Source of the DNA: Micromussa lordhowensis
Taxonomy: Eukaryota; Cnidaria; Anthozoa; Scleractinia; Lobophylliidae
Assembly: GCA_964020085.1 (NCBI GenBank)
Contig: OZ026597.1
Coordinates: forward strand, 25,073,672-25,137,671
Direction of reading: 5' to 3'
DNA: 64,000 bases
In this document: positions 1 through 49,945 of the stretch, one piece after another
Numbering within the stretch: the stretch's first letter is position 1
How the letters are laid out: every line of letters begins with the position of its first letter
The notes under the pieces: model-generated
What the model was told of the DNA's origin: nothing
The model's input: the letters and a program-made list of their open reading frames with translations, nothing else
Database searches by the model: none
Made by a program: the position numbers and the translations under genes

Positions 1-159
1 CTGACTAGTAACTTTTTGACCAAGTACATGTATATGTATTGCAAGTGAATATACAAAAGATCGTATATCTGAACAGCAGATAAAGATATGAAGACATCAA
101 TGATTATCACTGTTAGATACAACTTAAGCAGCTTTAAATTAAAGTCTGAAAAAAATTCA

Positions 160-231
160 GGCTTGAATGAGATTCAAACCCATGACCTCTGTGATACAGG
201 TACAGTGCTCTACTAACTGAGCTATCAAGCC
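160..231 (-). repeat. tRNA-like sequence (tRNA-derived SINE head or tRNA pseudogene)
   Basis: The minus strand folds as a 72-nt cloverleaf: a perfect 7-bp acceptor stem (GGCTTGA/TCAAGCC), a GCTC/GAGC D stem, a T arm with the B-box-like GGGTTTGAATC, and a 7-nt anticodon loop CCTGTAT that would read UGU. It is followed by TGAATTTTTTT, a possible Pol III terminator. Position 33 is C instead of U and the last anticodon-stem pair is A-C, so a working tRNA-Thr is unlikely. A tRNA-derived repeat or pseudogene is favoured. Confidence 0.6.
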
Positions 232-275
232 AATTGGAGGCTGGTCATGTTGTGAGTTTGTACAAGTATATGCAA

Positions 276-750
276 TGGTAAGTAAGTGTAAAGCCTACAG
301 TAGTGGTTTGTCAGCTGAAGCAAATCTGCGGTTCCTGCAGCATGAGGTGAATAGGAACATTTCTATCCCCTCCCTTCTGCCTGGATGGGATGCTAGTCTA
401 TTACAAGGTTACAATGTGTGGTTCCAGATCCATACCCACCTAAAGGAGGGTTATTGGAAATTCCCAGGGGGAGGGGAGTTTCAAAAGCCCAAATTGTTTA
501 AAGGACACTATGAACTAAAACTAGAATTCACAAAGGGAAAGGAGGGGGGAGAGGGTCCAAACCAAAAAAAAAACACCATGGGAGGAGTAAAGATATGTAT
601 ACTTGTCATATTAAACCTGGATAGAGAGAGATACTGTAAGAGTAAACTATTTTGCCCAAGAACGCAACACAATGATCTCTGCCATGACTTGAACCTGGTA
701 GTGTTTGACACAGAGTCCAGTACAGAGACGGACCATTAAGCCACTACACA
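276..750 (-). repeat. tRNA-derived SINE, copy A (diverged, internally interrupted)
   Basis: On the minus strand the head (about 750-660) has A-box-like and B-box-like (GGTTCAAGTC) sequence, followed by a body with TTGGGCAAAATAGTTTACTC. The distal body (about 430-276) includes GCATCCCATCCAGG and a 3' end GGCTTTACACTTAC. The same order of blocks is found in the copy at 47765-48058. About 165 bp of unrelated sequence (about 425-590) lies between the two body parts, so this copy is old and interrupted. It sits downstream of the third PSMA1 exon. Confidence 0.6.
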
Positions 751-761
751 TCCCATAACTT

Positions 762-2030
762 CAGGGCTGTCATTAGTAGCCGGCAGCCGGCGATTATCGC
801 CGGTTACTCTGACGAAAATCGCCGGCTACTTTAATCAAGAAATGACACCAAAAGTTTAGATACGGAACAAGTCTGACCAGCAGATTCATATCCTCGATAG
901 AAAGTGAAAAGTAAAGCATCTCATTTGTGAATTGCGGGCTTTTCAAAAAGCAAAGTTTCCCAATATAAGTTCCCGCTGCACACCGAGTAGTTCCCCTCTC
1001 TGCTGTTACATAACATTTCAGCGTGACATTGCACGTGACTGAAAAGCCAAATATGTTTACGATATCGATATAGCCGCAAAGAGAAGACAGGGCTTACTGG
1101 ATGACTTTTTTGTTGCTAAGACGCCAAAAGGTAAGTGTTCAACATTTTAACACTTCAACCACAAGGCTCGCTGAAAGTGTCGTTTTCTTGGCACAAGACA
1201 ACTTATAAGATTAATTAGCATTTCAAGAGAGTCATTGAACCGGAATGACCTTTGCGCGGTAGCACAGCAGAATGTTTGCCGGAAGTTCGTAGTAAGAACT
1301 GCTTTGGGTTTAGTTCAAGTTTAACTGCAGGATATCCATGCACATCGCAGCTTTTAGTAATTTCAACGGTTTCTTGTCAAAACAGGAACATTTTAGTAAT
1401 GTCTTCTTAGATGAAATTGGTCCATAGTTATTTTACAGCTGTTTATAGAACATATTCATTCATTCACTTCTGCCGTGTTGGCACTTACGCGTTTCTGCGG
1501 TTTTGTAGTTTACTATCTAGGTAAACTTTTTGTCTTTGTAAACATCAACTGACAATAGGAAATAACCGAGGTAAAGTTGAATTTCCTCGTGATCAGTCAT
1601 GGTTTACGTCGGTTACCGAGGTCACAATGTAAGAACTGCTTGCAGTAGCGTGACACTAGTTACCATTTCTCACGGTGCTCGATCACTGCATCGCTAATCC
1701 GAATTTTTTTGTTGTTGTGCAAATTGTGCAAACTTATTGAGGATAACTGCAAAAAAAGTTACTGATTAATCATCAATACTAATAGTACTGTTCTTTTCAG
1801 GAAGTGAGAAAATTTCTCTGAGGAAAGGCAATTTTTGGCATTGTCAAAACGGTAAATTCATTTTGCTTCCGGGGGCTTTGCCCCCTGGACCCCCAACGGG
1901 GCTCTGCCCCTGTACCCCACTGGGGGCATCAGCTACCCCCAGACCCCTCGCCTGTGTAGGGGCCTCCGGCCCCCAAAGCCGTCTACTTTCAAAATATCAC
2001 CGTCTAATTCAAATCTTATTGACAGCCCTG
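762..2030. mobile_element. hAT-like DNA transposon remnant, 1,269 bp
   Basis: Both ends are CAGGGCTGTCA in inverted orientation (11 bp perfect, then similar). The element is flanked by TAACTT on both sides (756-761 and 2031-2036), a 6-bp apparent target duplication. Near 1075-1130 the plus strand reads KRRQGLLDDFFVAKTPK and then a GTAAGT donor. This resembles the basic N-terminal motif common in hAT transposases, so it may be a fossil first exon. The right subterminal part (1869-1980) is GC-rich and full of short inverted repeats. No other transposase domain remains. It lies in a PSMA1 intron. The 6-bp duplication is unusual for hAT (8 bp expected), so the superfamily is an inference. Confidence 0.55.
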
Positions 2031-2201
2031 TAACTTAAACCAAGTGCATAGGACAACGTTCTGCAAATACCCTCCTGGACTGATTTAGTCACACTATTTT
2101 TCCCCATTCACCAGGGTAGAAAGCAGTTTATTTCCTTCTTTTCCATCATCAAGGTGGTAGCTTGGTGAGCCAAAAACCTTTTACATAATAGAATTTCTAA
2201 C

Positions 2202-2246
2202 CTGTTTGACAGCTTCCATTGCATATTCAATTTGATGTATACGGCC
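2202..2246 (-). CDS. PSMA1: PSMA1 coding exon 3
   Basis: A 45-bp exon (15 codons), GRIHQIEYAMEAVKQ, preceded by TTTTGTTACAG and followed by GTTAGA on the minus strand. It completes the proteasome alpha-subunit signature. Confidence 0.95.
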
Positions 2247-3295
2247 CTGTAACAAAATAAGTTGAAAACTATGAAAAGGTTTATCCCCAGGGATTTATCT
2301 AGTACAAGCAAACTGGTATGCACACCACAGTTTCTGTGTGTTTTTTTTTTATCATAACTGCTGTGGTAAAATTCCTTATGAAAAGACATTCTGGCCAGAG
2401 GCTATGATTTCTTATTTTTTTACCAACAGATTGCAACCTCTCAAGATGATTATATTTACAAATTTAAGCAGCATCTTTGTTCAGATATCTCACGAGGCTT
2501 TTACCCAGATATGTGTCCAGGTGTCCTGTGGACGGCCACTTTTTAAAGAAAACTGCTTTATTTTCCATATTATTGTTCATTTGAGCAGGCCCCCTGACAC
2601 ATTTTGAACACCCACTTTTCAAATCTTGGCTAAATGCCTGCACCTCACTTAAACTCAGAGAAGAAAAGTCAGACATTCAAAGCAAAATTATCCATACTGA
2701 GATCTGCATTGTCTCTGCATGGTTGTTAATGACAAATCTAATCAATAGTGTCCATCAGTTTCAAATTATTCCCTTCCTGAGCAGCACAATTTGTTTACCT
2801 GTGGGCTCCACACTGTAACATCATTATCATACTGATTACGGAACTGAAAGATAAAAAAAAACAGCCATAAAAAAAAAAACAGCAAGCACAACAGTAGCAC
2901 GAGCTAGTGTGGGCTCTTTTCAAATCCCGAGACAAGTTGTCAAACGATGTAGAACAAATTTGCATTTAAATGCCACTTATGAAGCTTATATAAAGTTGCA
3001 ATACTATGACTATTTGACACTGTTTTACGTTATATTCGATAATAATCTTTGCCTATCAATGATAAAAATATATTTGAAATAACCATGCAGGTCGACGTTT
3101 TCAACGTGACTCAGCATGGTAAAATTAAGGTAACTTGTTTCACGTATTATTATGCTACTCTACCCTCTCTGATGGGCAAACAAACCACAAGAAATAAACG
3201 TCACTATAAAGAAGTCCCAAATAAATATAACATCTACCCATTTAAACGTAGGCAAAGATCAAAAAAAGTATTTTTTGGCAAAAGAAACTTACCAT
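2202..3295 (-). CDS. PSMA1: Proteasome subunit alpha type-1 (partial; first three coding exons)
   Basis: This is the alpha-6 position subunit of the 20S proteasome, part of the outer alpha ring that gates substrate entry. Three minus-strand coding exons are visible: the start codon alone (3293-3295), 2799-2843 and 2202-2246. They encode M, then FRNQYDNDVTVWSPQ, then GRIHQIEYAMEAVKQ. These match the conserved PSMA1 N terminus and contain the alpha-subunit signature (YD..VTVWSP.GR..QIEYA). Every junction is phase 0 with GT-AG borders (ATG|GTAAGT, TTTCAG|TTC, CAG|GTAAAC, TTACAG|GGC, CAG|GTTAGA). The next exon, expected to begin near GSATVG, is not found down to position 1, so the gene continues beyond the left edge (usual length about 260 residues). 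The last intron visible here contains a hAT-like element and SINEs. Confidence 0.93.
2799..2843 (-). CDS. PSMA1: PSMA1 coding exon 2
   Basis: A 45-bp exon (15 codons), FRNQYDNDVTVWSPQ, preceded by TTATCTTTCAG and followed by GTAAAC on the minus strand. Identical in pattern to the PSMA1 N terminus. Confidence 0.95.
3293..3295 (-). CDS. PSMA1: PSMA1 coding exon 1 (start codon only)
   Basis: The exon ends ATG|GTAAGT on the minus strand. The initiator Met is the only coding part of this exon, which also carries the 5' UTR. It splices in phase 0 to the FRNQ exon at 2843. Confidence 0.85.
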
Positions 3296-3498
3296 TTTTG
3301 TGGCCGAACAAATCAAATGTGATTGGTAGTAACTGCTGTACCACGGTACCGGTAGCTCGTCTGAACATAGCGAGTGTGTTGGTCAGTGGATTTTGCGAAA
3401 GAGTGTCCTACTTCGTATATGGTAATAATTTCAAACAAAAATGGCGGGTGTTTTTTTCATGTGAAAGAATTAAAAATTACATCTGATGAAGATTCATA
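3296..3498. promoter_or_regulatory. Head-to-head intergenic region, probable bidirectional promoter of PSMA1 and CCDC112
   Basis: Only 203 bp separate the PSMA1 start codon (minus) from the CCDC112 start codon (plus). No TATA box is evident. AAAAATGGCGGGTG at 3437-3450 resembles a YY1 site (AANATGGCG). The same ATG would open a 7-codon upstream ORF (3441-3464) if CCDC112 transcripts start before it. Transcription start sites cannot be read from the sequence, so the promoter role is inferred from spacing and orientation. Confidence 0.7.
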
Positions 3499-42821
<39,323 letters not shown>

Positions 42822-43640
42822 CTGTTACTCTGTACAACATTCGTCGCCTTCGAAATCTCATTTCACTTGTGACTTTTTCGTTCAATATTCAACTCTTTTA
42901 GATCAGCATCAGAATTGTGCTTCACTGACTTTGCATGTTTTCTGTAATTCTCTTTGGAACACTGTTTTAAATGCAAGATTTTTCCTCAGTGTGAGCATAG
43001 TTAGTCGAGGGACTAACTATGGTGTGAGGATCAAACTTTTCATTCTCACAACCTGTACCCTCGCATTCAGTGTGATGTGGTAAGGAGAGGATGCAAGTTA
43101 ACCATCACTGCTATTAGCAGATCTGGGTAGGAGGTTCACTGTGTGGTGAGGTGCGATGTGGAAAAAGCAATTTGATAGTGAATAATTTATCACAGAACTG
43201 TGCATAAATGATACAGCTGCGAGCCGAGTTATTGAACTGTGTCGAACTGTTTTACCACTCGTGCAATAACAAAGAAGAAAACAAGAGAATTAATAGTGTA
43301 CAGTTTTAAATCGAAAATGTTTAAATAAAGTAAAGTATTTATTATTCCATGTTGGGTATTTTCAAGGCGATTTCTAAATATTGGTTCTACTTTAGAGAGC
43401 CAATGCTCGAGTTTCCTTTCGCCAGACTTTATTAGTTCAGCATTGCAGGGTTACAGATGATTGCGACCACTAACCCTAAGTTTTTGAGAGGTATGGTATA
43501 TTAATTGCATTTGTTGTTTACTGTGGAAAGTTATTTTTCCAGGTCACCACAAGATTCTCAGTATGTAAATGGATAAGTTCCATCAGATTCTTGCAGGAAA
43601 CCTTTGGGAGTCATGAAATATGAGGCAAAAAAAATCAAAA
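42822..43640. other. CCDC112 3' UTR and flank
   Basis: No recognised repeat. Contains the candidate AATAAA at 43324. Confidence 0.4.
43324..43329 (+). terminator. Candidate polyadenylation signal for CCDC112
   Basis: AATAAA lies about 500 bp after the CCDC112 stop codon in otherwise featureless AT-rich sequence. Chosen by position only. Confidence 0.35.
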
Positions 43641-43905
43641 TAACTTTATTCAAGTATCGAAGTGTTTAGCACTGCTGTATTAATTGGGGAAAGTGAAATA
43701 AGGAGACAGATAGTATAAATTGACAACACAAACATGTTTTAAAACAATCCCAACTTGTAGGAAGCTGGCCAGTTGTCTGAGACGCGAAGGAGTTGAATCT
43801 GGGACCACTAAACACAAATCCATCTAGTGACAGGGAGGAGGATTTGAACCAGGGACCTCCGATATCAAATCTAGCGCTCTCAATCACTATGCCACGTCGC
43901 CTCCA
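43640..43905 (-). repeat. tRNA-derived SINE
   Basis: The minus-strand head (43905-43830) GGCGACGTGGCATAGTGATT, GAGAGCGCTAGATTTGATA and GGTTCAAATCC has A- and B-box form. A non-tRNA body follows, rich in TGGTCCCAGATTCAACTCC. Confidence 0.7.
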
Positions 43906-44241
43906 CTTAGCAAGCAAGTGTCGGGACTGGGGAGGGTGAGGGTGAAAAGGGAAACACAATCTTCAAGTTACTTGTTGTTTGTTATAGACACTAATAACAG
44001 TGTTATCTGATCATCACATTATCATGAGTTTTTTCGTAACTAGAAAAGAAGCCGATTGGTCACAATGTCACACAACTGAAGAAATGATTGATGTGGAAAA
44101 ACAGCCACGCTGTTGGCCTTGGATAATGATGTTCGTCGGTCCTCAGGTCAGTGTTTGTGAGCTAGTGTGTAGATGGAGATGTAAGCTTTGCTTTCCTTGA
44201 AAAGAACATGGTCATGGATGGTTGTACAAATAAAGAATACA

Positions 44242-44560
44242 GTCGAACCTCTCGTAAGCGACCACCCAAAATATCAAGCCTGGTGGTCGCTTACGAGAGC
44301 TCAGACCATATTGAGTCAAAATTTTGCCTCATTAGCATATGGTAACTGCAGAGACCCCATGTTTTAAATGTTTTATTCATGTGAAAAGTCAATTTCAAGA
44401 TAAACTCCGGTACTTCCCTTTGAGAAATATCCATTTCTGGTACTACTCAGGAATGCGATAATGTTACAAGACCTTATTATCCTATTTTCGCTTACGAGAG
44501 GATAAAAACAAAAGCTGTCGCTCACGAGAGATGGTCGCTTACAAGAGGTTCCAAATATAG
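44242..44560. mobile_element. Tigger/pogo-like MITE (probable)
   Basis: The left end CAGTCGAACCTCTCGTAAGC follows TA. The right end has inverted TCGCTTACAAGAGGTTCCAA. Internal copies of TCGCTTACGAGAG occur in both orientations. The right terminal bases have decayed. Superfamily inferred from the CAGT start and TA flank. Confidence 0.55.
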
Positions 44561-44608
44561 TGATTTGACTTGGAATGTTTTGGTATTTTGGAAAACTGGT
44601 TGCTGAGA

Positions 44609-44685
44609 CACGTGGGTGTCTAATTACAGGTGTCCGATTTGAACTTTTTGTAATCAGACACCTGTAATTGGATACCCACGTGATT
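44609..44685. repeat. 77-bp palindrome
   Basis: CACGTGGGTGTCTAATTACA and GGTGTCCGATT pair with AATCAGACACCTGTAATTGG and ATACCCACGTG. Confidence 0.85.
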
Positions 44686-44837
44686 TTCACGTCAATTACT
44701 CATGCTTTAATGGTTTCCTTAGCAAAGTTTCTACAGTTTTCAAAACTTAGGAAAAACGCTACAGACGTTTTCGCTCAAAAGAAGTTCTCAAAAGACATTT
44801 TTAATTTCGAAATTTGTTATAAATACGATTAATTAGT

Positions 44838-44854
44838 AATTGGACCTCGTGTCA

Positions 44855-44892
<38 letters not shown>

Positions 44893-44974
44893 AGACTTGC
44901 GCTTCGCGCTCGTCCGATTTTGAAATTGCTCGATTACTCCCTGAATTTTACACCACTCGGTCCAATTACTGTTA
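44838..44974. repeat. 137-bp palindrome
   Basis: Arms AGTAATTGGACC...CAGGGAGTAATCG...AATTTCAAATC pair with their inverse around a GC-rich centre CTTGCGCTTCGCGCTCG. Confidence 0.88.
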
Positions 44975-44981
44975 CTTATTA

Positions 44982-45000
44982 CTTCTTCTTCTTCTTCTTC

Positions 45001-45045
<45 letters not shown>
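44982..45045 (+). repeat. Compound (CTT)n(ATT)n microsatellite
   Basis: Six CTT units pass directly into about 14 ATT units, adjoining the palindrome at 44838-44974. Confidence 0.97.
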
Positions 45046-45046
<1 letters not shown>

Positions 45047-46346
45047 AAAGGGACAGTCGTTTGAAAGGAACATCTACATCTACACAGTTGCATTGCATGA
45101 TAATGAGGAAGAAAGCGAGCAAGCTTGAGTGCAAAAGAAATCTAGTACAACATCAGAGCAAAAATTAATATTAAAAGCTTACTGGATCAAGCTCACGTTC
45201 AGAGACAGCTATAGTTTCTAAACAAACTGTTGTGCCGCGTCGCAATACACTTAGTACACCCGGCGTTTATGGAAGACTGCACGATGATGCAGTAGGCGGC
45301 CAGTACTCAAAGTCCCGATGAGGATTTTGCTTTTCCTCTTTTAAGCGGCCAGCCCCTTTAGAGTGGCCACTATCCATTTTCTTATGGGTGACCGTTTAAT
45401 AGGGGTTGACCTTAAGTAATAGAGCAGTTTCTTCGTGTTTTCATAGCGTCATCTAACCACGAGGAGTTGGGAGAATTCAATACAGTTATGCAAACCTGAG
45501 ACGTGTTTGGATGAGGCTACGTAAACACGGAAAAAGTACTCTATTGCTTTTGTAAAAAAAAAATTCTCAAAAAAACGCGTGAAATGTGTTATGTTAAATG
45601 GACACAAACTTTGACTATCAGTTTTAGTAAAGCAGAGACATATTTGCGATGAAAGAATTTAGATTTAGAGTCAGGGGAAGAGTATTTGGGAGTTTAACCC
45701 CTGCGCTTGCAGCAAGTTTGGAATTAGTACCTTGAACGTATTTTGCACTGCACTATGCTTTGAAAAACTCCTGATCTCTGACGAGGTACAAGCCGCCTAC
45801 ATGAACTGACTACTAGTTATATGAGACTTAATATCTAATCAGCGCCTCGTCTTGTTCATTCTTAGGGCAATCTGATCGCACAATGCCATGCAACAAGACT
45901 GACAAGATTCTTGTGACTGACATGGCTGAATGACAGTATAATGACGGTGTTCGTCCAATCACAGGTTAGTGTTGGCTTATTATTTATAATCATTATTGTG
46001 AGATGGTTGTAGTCTTACCTCCCTGCTTTCCTTTCTTGAAAAGGGACACCTCCTTGAAGTTGTTCTACAAAATACGAGCACCCTTGGGATTTTAATGCCT
46101 CCGCTCACAGCATGGCTAGAACCCCAGGCGCCGGTTGTTGTGAACAACACTACCCACCAAATAAATTACTATCCAGTGGGTAGCGTAGTATGTTTTGTCA
46201 TTTATGTGATGAATAGCGTTATCCAGCCTTTGCACAACTTCGGCCTAGATATGTTTGTCTTATGCACGTTTCGGCAAGTTCCCTCCATACCTGATATTTA
46301 CCCGTGCGGGTAAGTAGTAGGTCAGCAGAATTAAGCCCCATTTTGG
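45046..46346. other. Intergenic sequence, nothing firmly assigned
   Basis: Splice-like borders around 45867-45974 exist but give no sustained frame. Confidence 0.3.
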
Positions 46347-46348
46347 AT

Positions 46349-46470
46349 TTCCTGCATACTAATTTGGATTTCCTGCATACTAATAAAGTGTCTTCCTGCA
46401 TACTAATGTGGATTTCCTGCATACTAATAAAGTGTCTTCCTGCATACTAATGTGGATTACTAATGTGAAA
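46349..46470 (+). repeat. Tandem TTCCTGCATACTAAT repeats
   Basis: Five spaced copies with alternating short spacers (TTGGAT and AAAGTGTC types) at the left end of the inverted-repeat element. Confidence 0.9.
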
Positions 46471-47097
46471 CTTGCCTAAACTTGCCTGCCAATAGTTAAC
46501 CCTGATTGGCTCATGAAAAATCTTTCACTAGCATTCATGATCTTGAAGCTGCTTTGAACACTTGTGTATCAGTCCTTCTCGCATCTATTTGGTAATTTAC
46601 AGACAAACACGCATTACTTTGCGTAATGATTTCTGAGGTTCTCTAGCTGTCGTTGAAAACATTCTCCGATTTTTGAAACCGGGCTCTTTTAACCCCGATT
46701 GGTTCATGAAAATATCTGTTAAGTTTTTATCTGAACTCTCAGCTTTGCTGACAAGAGAGAGACAGAGTGAATATATTATTCGGCTTAGCTAACTGCTCGA
46801 GTTTTCCACTCCGTTAGTCACGCACTGAACTCCACTTTCAACCCTAGATTTGCATACAAACTCCAATGGAAAAGCCCATGGTAGAGCTTTACCATTGAAA
46901 TTACAACAATAGAAGTTCAGAGCGCTAATTAATTGTCAACACGCGACAATAAATATTTTTGAACAACGCATTTTTTTAAGAGACTTTATTGCTTGTTAAT
47001 AGTGAATACAAAAAAATAATACACACAGATTTGAAATGAATACACCAAATTACAACAACTACGAAATGTTTAACAAGCTTAATAAATAAAGTCCTAC

Positions 47098-47505
47098 TAC
47101 CACCACCACCTGCTCCACCACCAACACCTCCACCACCACCACAATTCTATTGTTTCCACTACCTCCACCTGCACCACCTGCACCACCACCTCCACCTCCA
47201 CCACCACAATTCTATTGTTTCCCACCACCTCCACCACCTCCACAATTCTATTGTCTGCCCTCCTCCTCCTCAATTCTATTGTTTTCCCTCCTCCTCCTCA
47301 ATTCTATTGTTTTCCACCACCTCCACTACCTCCACCTCCACCACCAACACCTCCACCGCCACCTCCACCTCCACCACCTCCACCACCTTCACCACCATCA
47401 TCACCACAATTCTATTGTTTTCCACCACCTCCACCACCCCTGCTACCTCCACCACTTCCACCACCACAATTCTATTGTTTTCCACCACCACCCCCACCAC
47501 GCACG
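47098..47505 (+). repeat. (CCACCT)n-type array with CAATTCTATTGTTTTCC spacers, left arm
   Basis: CCA/CCT trinucleotides in blocks, separated about every 30-100 bp by the near-palindromic CAATTCTATTG. Its reverse complement is 48222-48645. Confidence 0.95.
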
Positions 47506-47764
47506 TCGCGAGGTTTAAAGTACGCCCAGGGAAAACACAACGCTTGAATGTGGTGTTTTTGGCGGTTTTGGAGATTTGGCGTGACAAACTGAAAAGAAGC
47601 CATGGTTAAACTCAGCCAATGATTTATTTACAACTATAATTACATTCTTCAGGACGTTTAAGTCATCAAAAGACGTACAATTAACACAAGTGAAAAACTA
47701 TATACAATCTATATAAAAAACTATTTACACAAACTTTAAATGTCTAACGGAAGCTTGCTAAAAG

Positions 47765-48058
47765 GTAAAGTCTTCATACGAGCCAAGTGGCCCATCAGGC
47801 AGGAGCTTATCCCGGTTTCCGTAGCATGAAGTGACTAGGAATATTTCTAATCCCCCCTGGATGGTATGCCAGTCCATCGCAGGGTTACCCCCAGCATTAA
47901 ATTTGCCGGTACCCATTTATAGACCTGTGGGTGGAGAGAGGCACCGTGAGAGTAAAGTGTCTTGCCTAAGAACACAACACAATGTCCCCGGCCAGGGCTT
48001 GAACCCGGAGCGCGCGCCCCAGAGTCGAGCGCACTAACCATGAGGCCACCACACCTCC
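47765..48058 (-). repeat. tRNA-derived SINE, copy B
   Basis: The minus-strand head has GTGGCCTCATGGTTAGTGCG (A box) and CCGGGTTCAAGCCC (B box). The body includes GGCAAGACACTTTACTCTC, CCCTGCGATGGACTGGCAT and ACTTGGCTCGTATGAAGAC. It shares its block order with the older copy at 276-750. Sits between the two arms of the inverted-repeat element. Confidence 0.85.
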
Positions 48059-48221
48059 ACTAAACCTTGCTAAAAACAAACTTGTAAGACATTGCGTTGC
48101 GGGTAAAATATGAACAAGTACTTCAGCTAAAAACCACTGCACCTTTTGAATTTCTTACAAAATATAACAAAAATACCCTACAGTGACTTCAAAATATTGT
48201 TCTAAGTTTAAAAGAGAAGAG

Positions 48222-48645
48222 GGGAAGTAGGAGGTGGAGGAGGAGGAGGAGGAGACGGAGGAGGAGGAGGAGGGAAAACAATAGAATGAGGACGAGGAGG
48301 AGGGAAAACAATAGAATTGTGGTGGTTGTGGAGATGGTGTAAAACAGTAGAATTGTGGTGGTGGTGGTGTTGGAGGTGGTGGTGGAGGTGGAGGTGGTGG
48401 TGGTGGAAAACAATAGAATTGTGGTGGTGGAGGTGGTGGTGGTGGTGGGGGTGGTGGAGGTGGTGGAAAACAATAGAATTGTGGTGGTGGTGGTGGTGGT
48501 GGTGGTGGTGGAGGTGGTGGAAAACAATAGAATTGTGGTGGAGGTAGTGGAAACAATAGAATTGTGGTGGTGGAGGTGTTGGTGGTGGTGGTGGTGGTGG
48601 TGGTGGAGGTGTTTGTGGTGGAGGAGGTGGTGGTGGTAGTAGGAC
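48222..48645 (-). repeat. (GGTGGA)n-type array, right arm
   Basis: Reverse-complement counterpart of 47098-47505, with GGAAAACAATAGAATTG spacers. The plus strand is a long run of GGT, able in principle to form G-quadruplexes. Confidence 0.95.
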
Positions 48646-49513
48646 TTTATTTATTTTGAACCAATTGGGATTAAAGAGCCTGGTTTCGAAAATCGGAGAA
48701 CGTTTTCAAAGAAAGCTAGAGAATCTCAGAATCATTACACAAAGCAATGTGTATTTGTAAATTACCAAATAGATGTGAGAAGGACTGATACGCAAGTGCT
48801 CAAAGCAGCTTGAAAATCATCGACGCTAGTGAAAAAAGCCATCTTCACGATTAACGTTTTGAAATTTGAAAAGAAGTTTTCAAATTTCCAGCGAGTTCAA
48901 GTTGAATAAAGAAATGACGCTTTCGAAATCTACTTGCTTTTATTTTAAATATCTAATAGACTCTACACTAGCTAATCGGGGTTAGCGGGCAAGATTAGCC
49001 AAGTTTATTGTTTGTATTGTACTAGACTGACGCTTATTGGTATGGAGGAAGTCAAAAATTAGTATGCAGGAAGGTATGTTGTGACGTCATGGACTAGGCA
49101 CCTAATCTACCTAATCCATAGGCACCTAACCTACCTAATCCGCAACAAGGCTTAAAATGACCATTATCTACTACTGCTTTATCTACCCATCGCCTTAAAT
49201 TTCGTACCTAGAAAAAACAGATACCGGTACCGCTAGAGAAGGCTCTTGCGAATGAGATTGACAGACAGGCAGGCAGGCAGGCATACAGAGAGCTACAAGG
49301 TAATGGGTTCTCGTGGTCTGAATGATCAGGGACATCCTTCCTCTCTCTCAGCAGGACTAAAGCACTTTAAAAAGACTGGCATTCTTTACTTTATTCTATA
49401 CCTCAATTAATTCTAAGAAACATTTTTGTTAAACTGTCCATTACTGTCCCACATCAAAGTCGCCCTATCCTCAGTGTCCTTTACAGCCATTATTTGGCCT
49501 CGGATAAGTTGCT

Positions 49514-49646
49514 GAAAAAAGAATAAAATATTAAAAGCGTCAGTTCAATATGAACTTGAAGTTGATAAGGAGAATTCATCGTCAGATCAAGTTCGGGGGA
49601 AAGCTGCGATTTTGTGCGGTGTCAAAAGTGAAGAAACGCCTTCTAA
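49514..49646 (+). other. Candidate exon, left half, cut by the DIRS element
   Basis: The frame reads SVQYELEVDKENSSSDQVRG and then KAAILCGVKSEETPSN up to the DIRS boundary. Across the element the same frame continues at 54305 as SYSAQAIDD, followed by a GTATAT donor at 54326. The acceptor is weak (a TCAG at about 49543), so a real exon is only a possibility. No family recognised. Confidence 0.3.
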
Positions 49647-49714
49647 TCCCAGATTATACAAGTGACCGTAGGTCATGAAGTATAAGATAGATTATACGAG
49701 AAACATGAGACGGA

Positions 49715-49855
49715 ATGTAACAATGCAATGCCAACTTTATTTCGCTCCAAATATAGCGATTTACAGTAAACGTAACAAGAAAAACTAGCAAAACAGGTTT
49801 TCCAGCCTCGTGGCACCCACAAGGAGTTGCGGCCGTACAACACAGCGCCTTTTTG
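49715..49855. repeat. Left inverted terminal repeat of the DIRS element
   Basis: Reverse complement of 54140-54280 (GCCAACTTTATTTCGCTCC ... AACACAGCGCCTTTTTG). Confidence 0.95.
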
Positions 49856-49945
49856 TAGAGCGAGCTAACCTGAAAGCAAAACAGAAACATAGAAGGAAAA
49901 AACTAGTAAACTGGTAACCAACAATGGGGTCTGGGTTTGGGTGGG

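Larger units (their letters stand above)
46347..49074. mobile_element. 2.7-kb large inverted-repeat (foldback-like) element with minisatellite arms
   Basis: The outer ends carry TTCCTGCATACTAAT (several tandem copies at the left, one at the right, inverted). Moving inward, both arms share ATCTATTTGGTAATTTAC, ATTCTCTAGCT-type and GGCTCTTTAA..CC blocks, then a trinucleotide-rich array broken by CAATTCTATTGTTTTCC (left 47098-47505, right 48222-48645, reverse complements). The left arm has about 380 bp of extra sequence (about 46710-47090). The centre carries a SINE. No transposase is seen. Confidence 0.8.

Noticed and set aside
160..231. Functional tRNA-Thr(UGU) gene
   Set aside because: C at position 33 and a mismatch in the anticodon stem; it looks like a SINE head or pseudogene.
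43987..45974. Exon-like blocks 43987-44146 and 45867-45974 with AG/GT borders
   Set aside because: They join in phase 0, but the second block stops after 16 codons and no homology is seen; borders are probably chance.
47150..48639. Pro-, Trp- or Val-rich frames over the trinucleotide arrays
   Set aside because: Translations of (CCACCT)n / (GGTGGA)n arrays in various frames; low complexity with no gene context.
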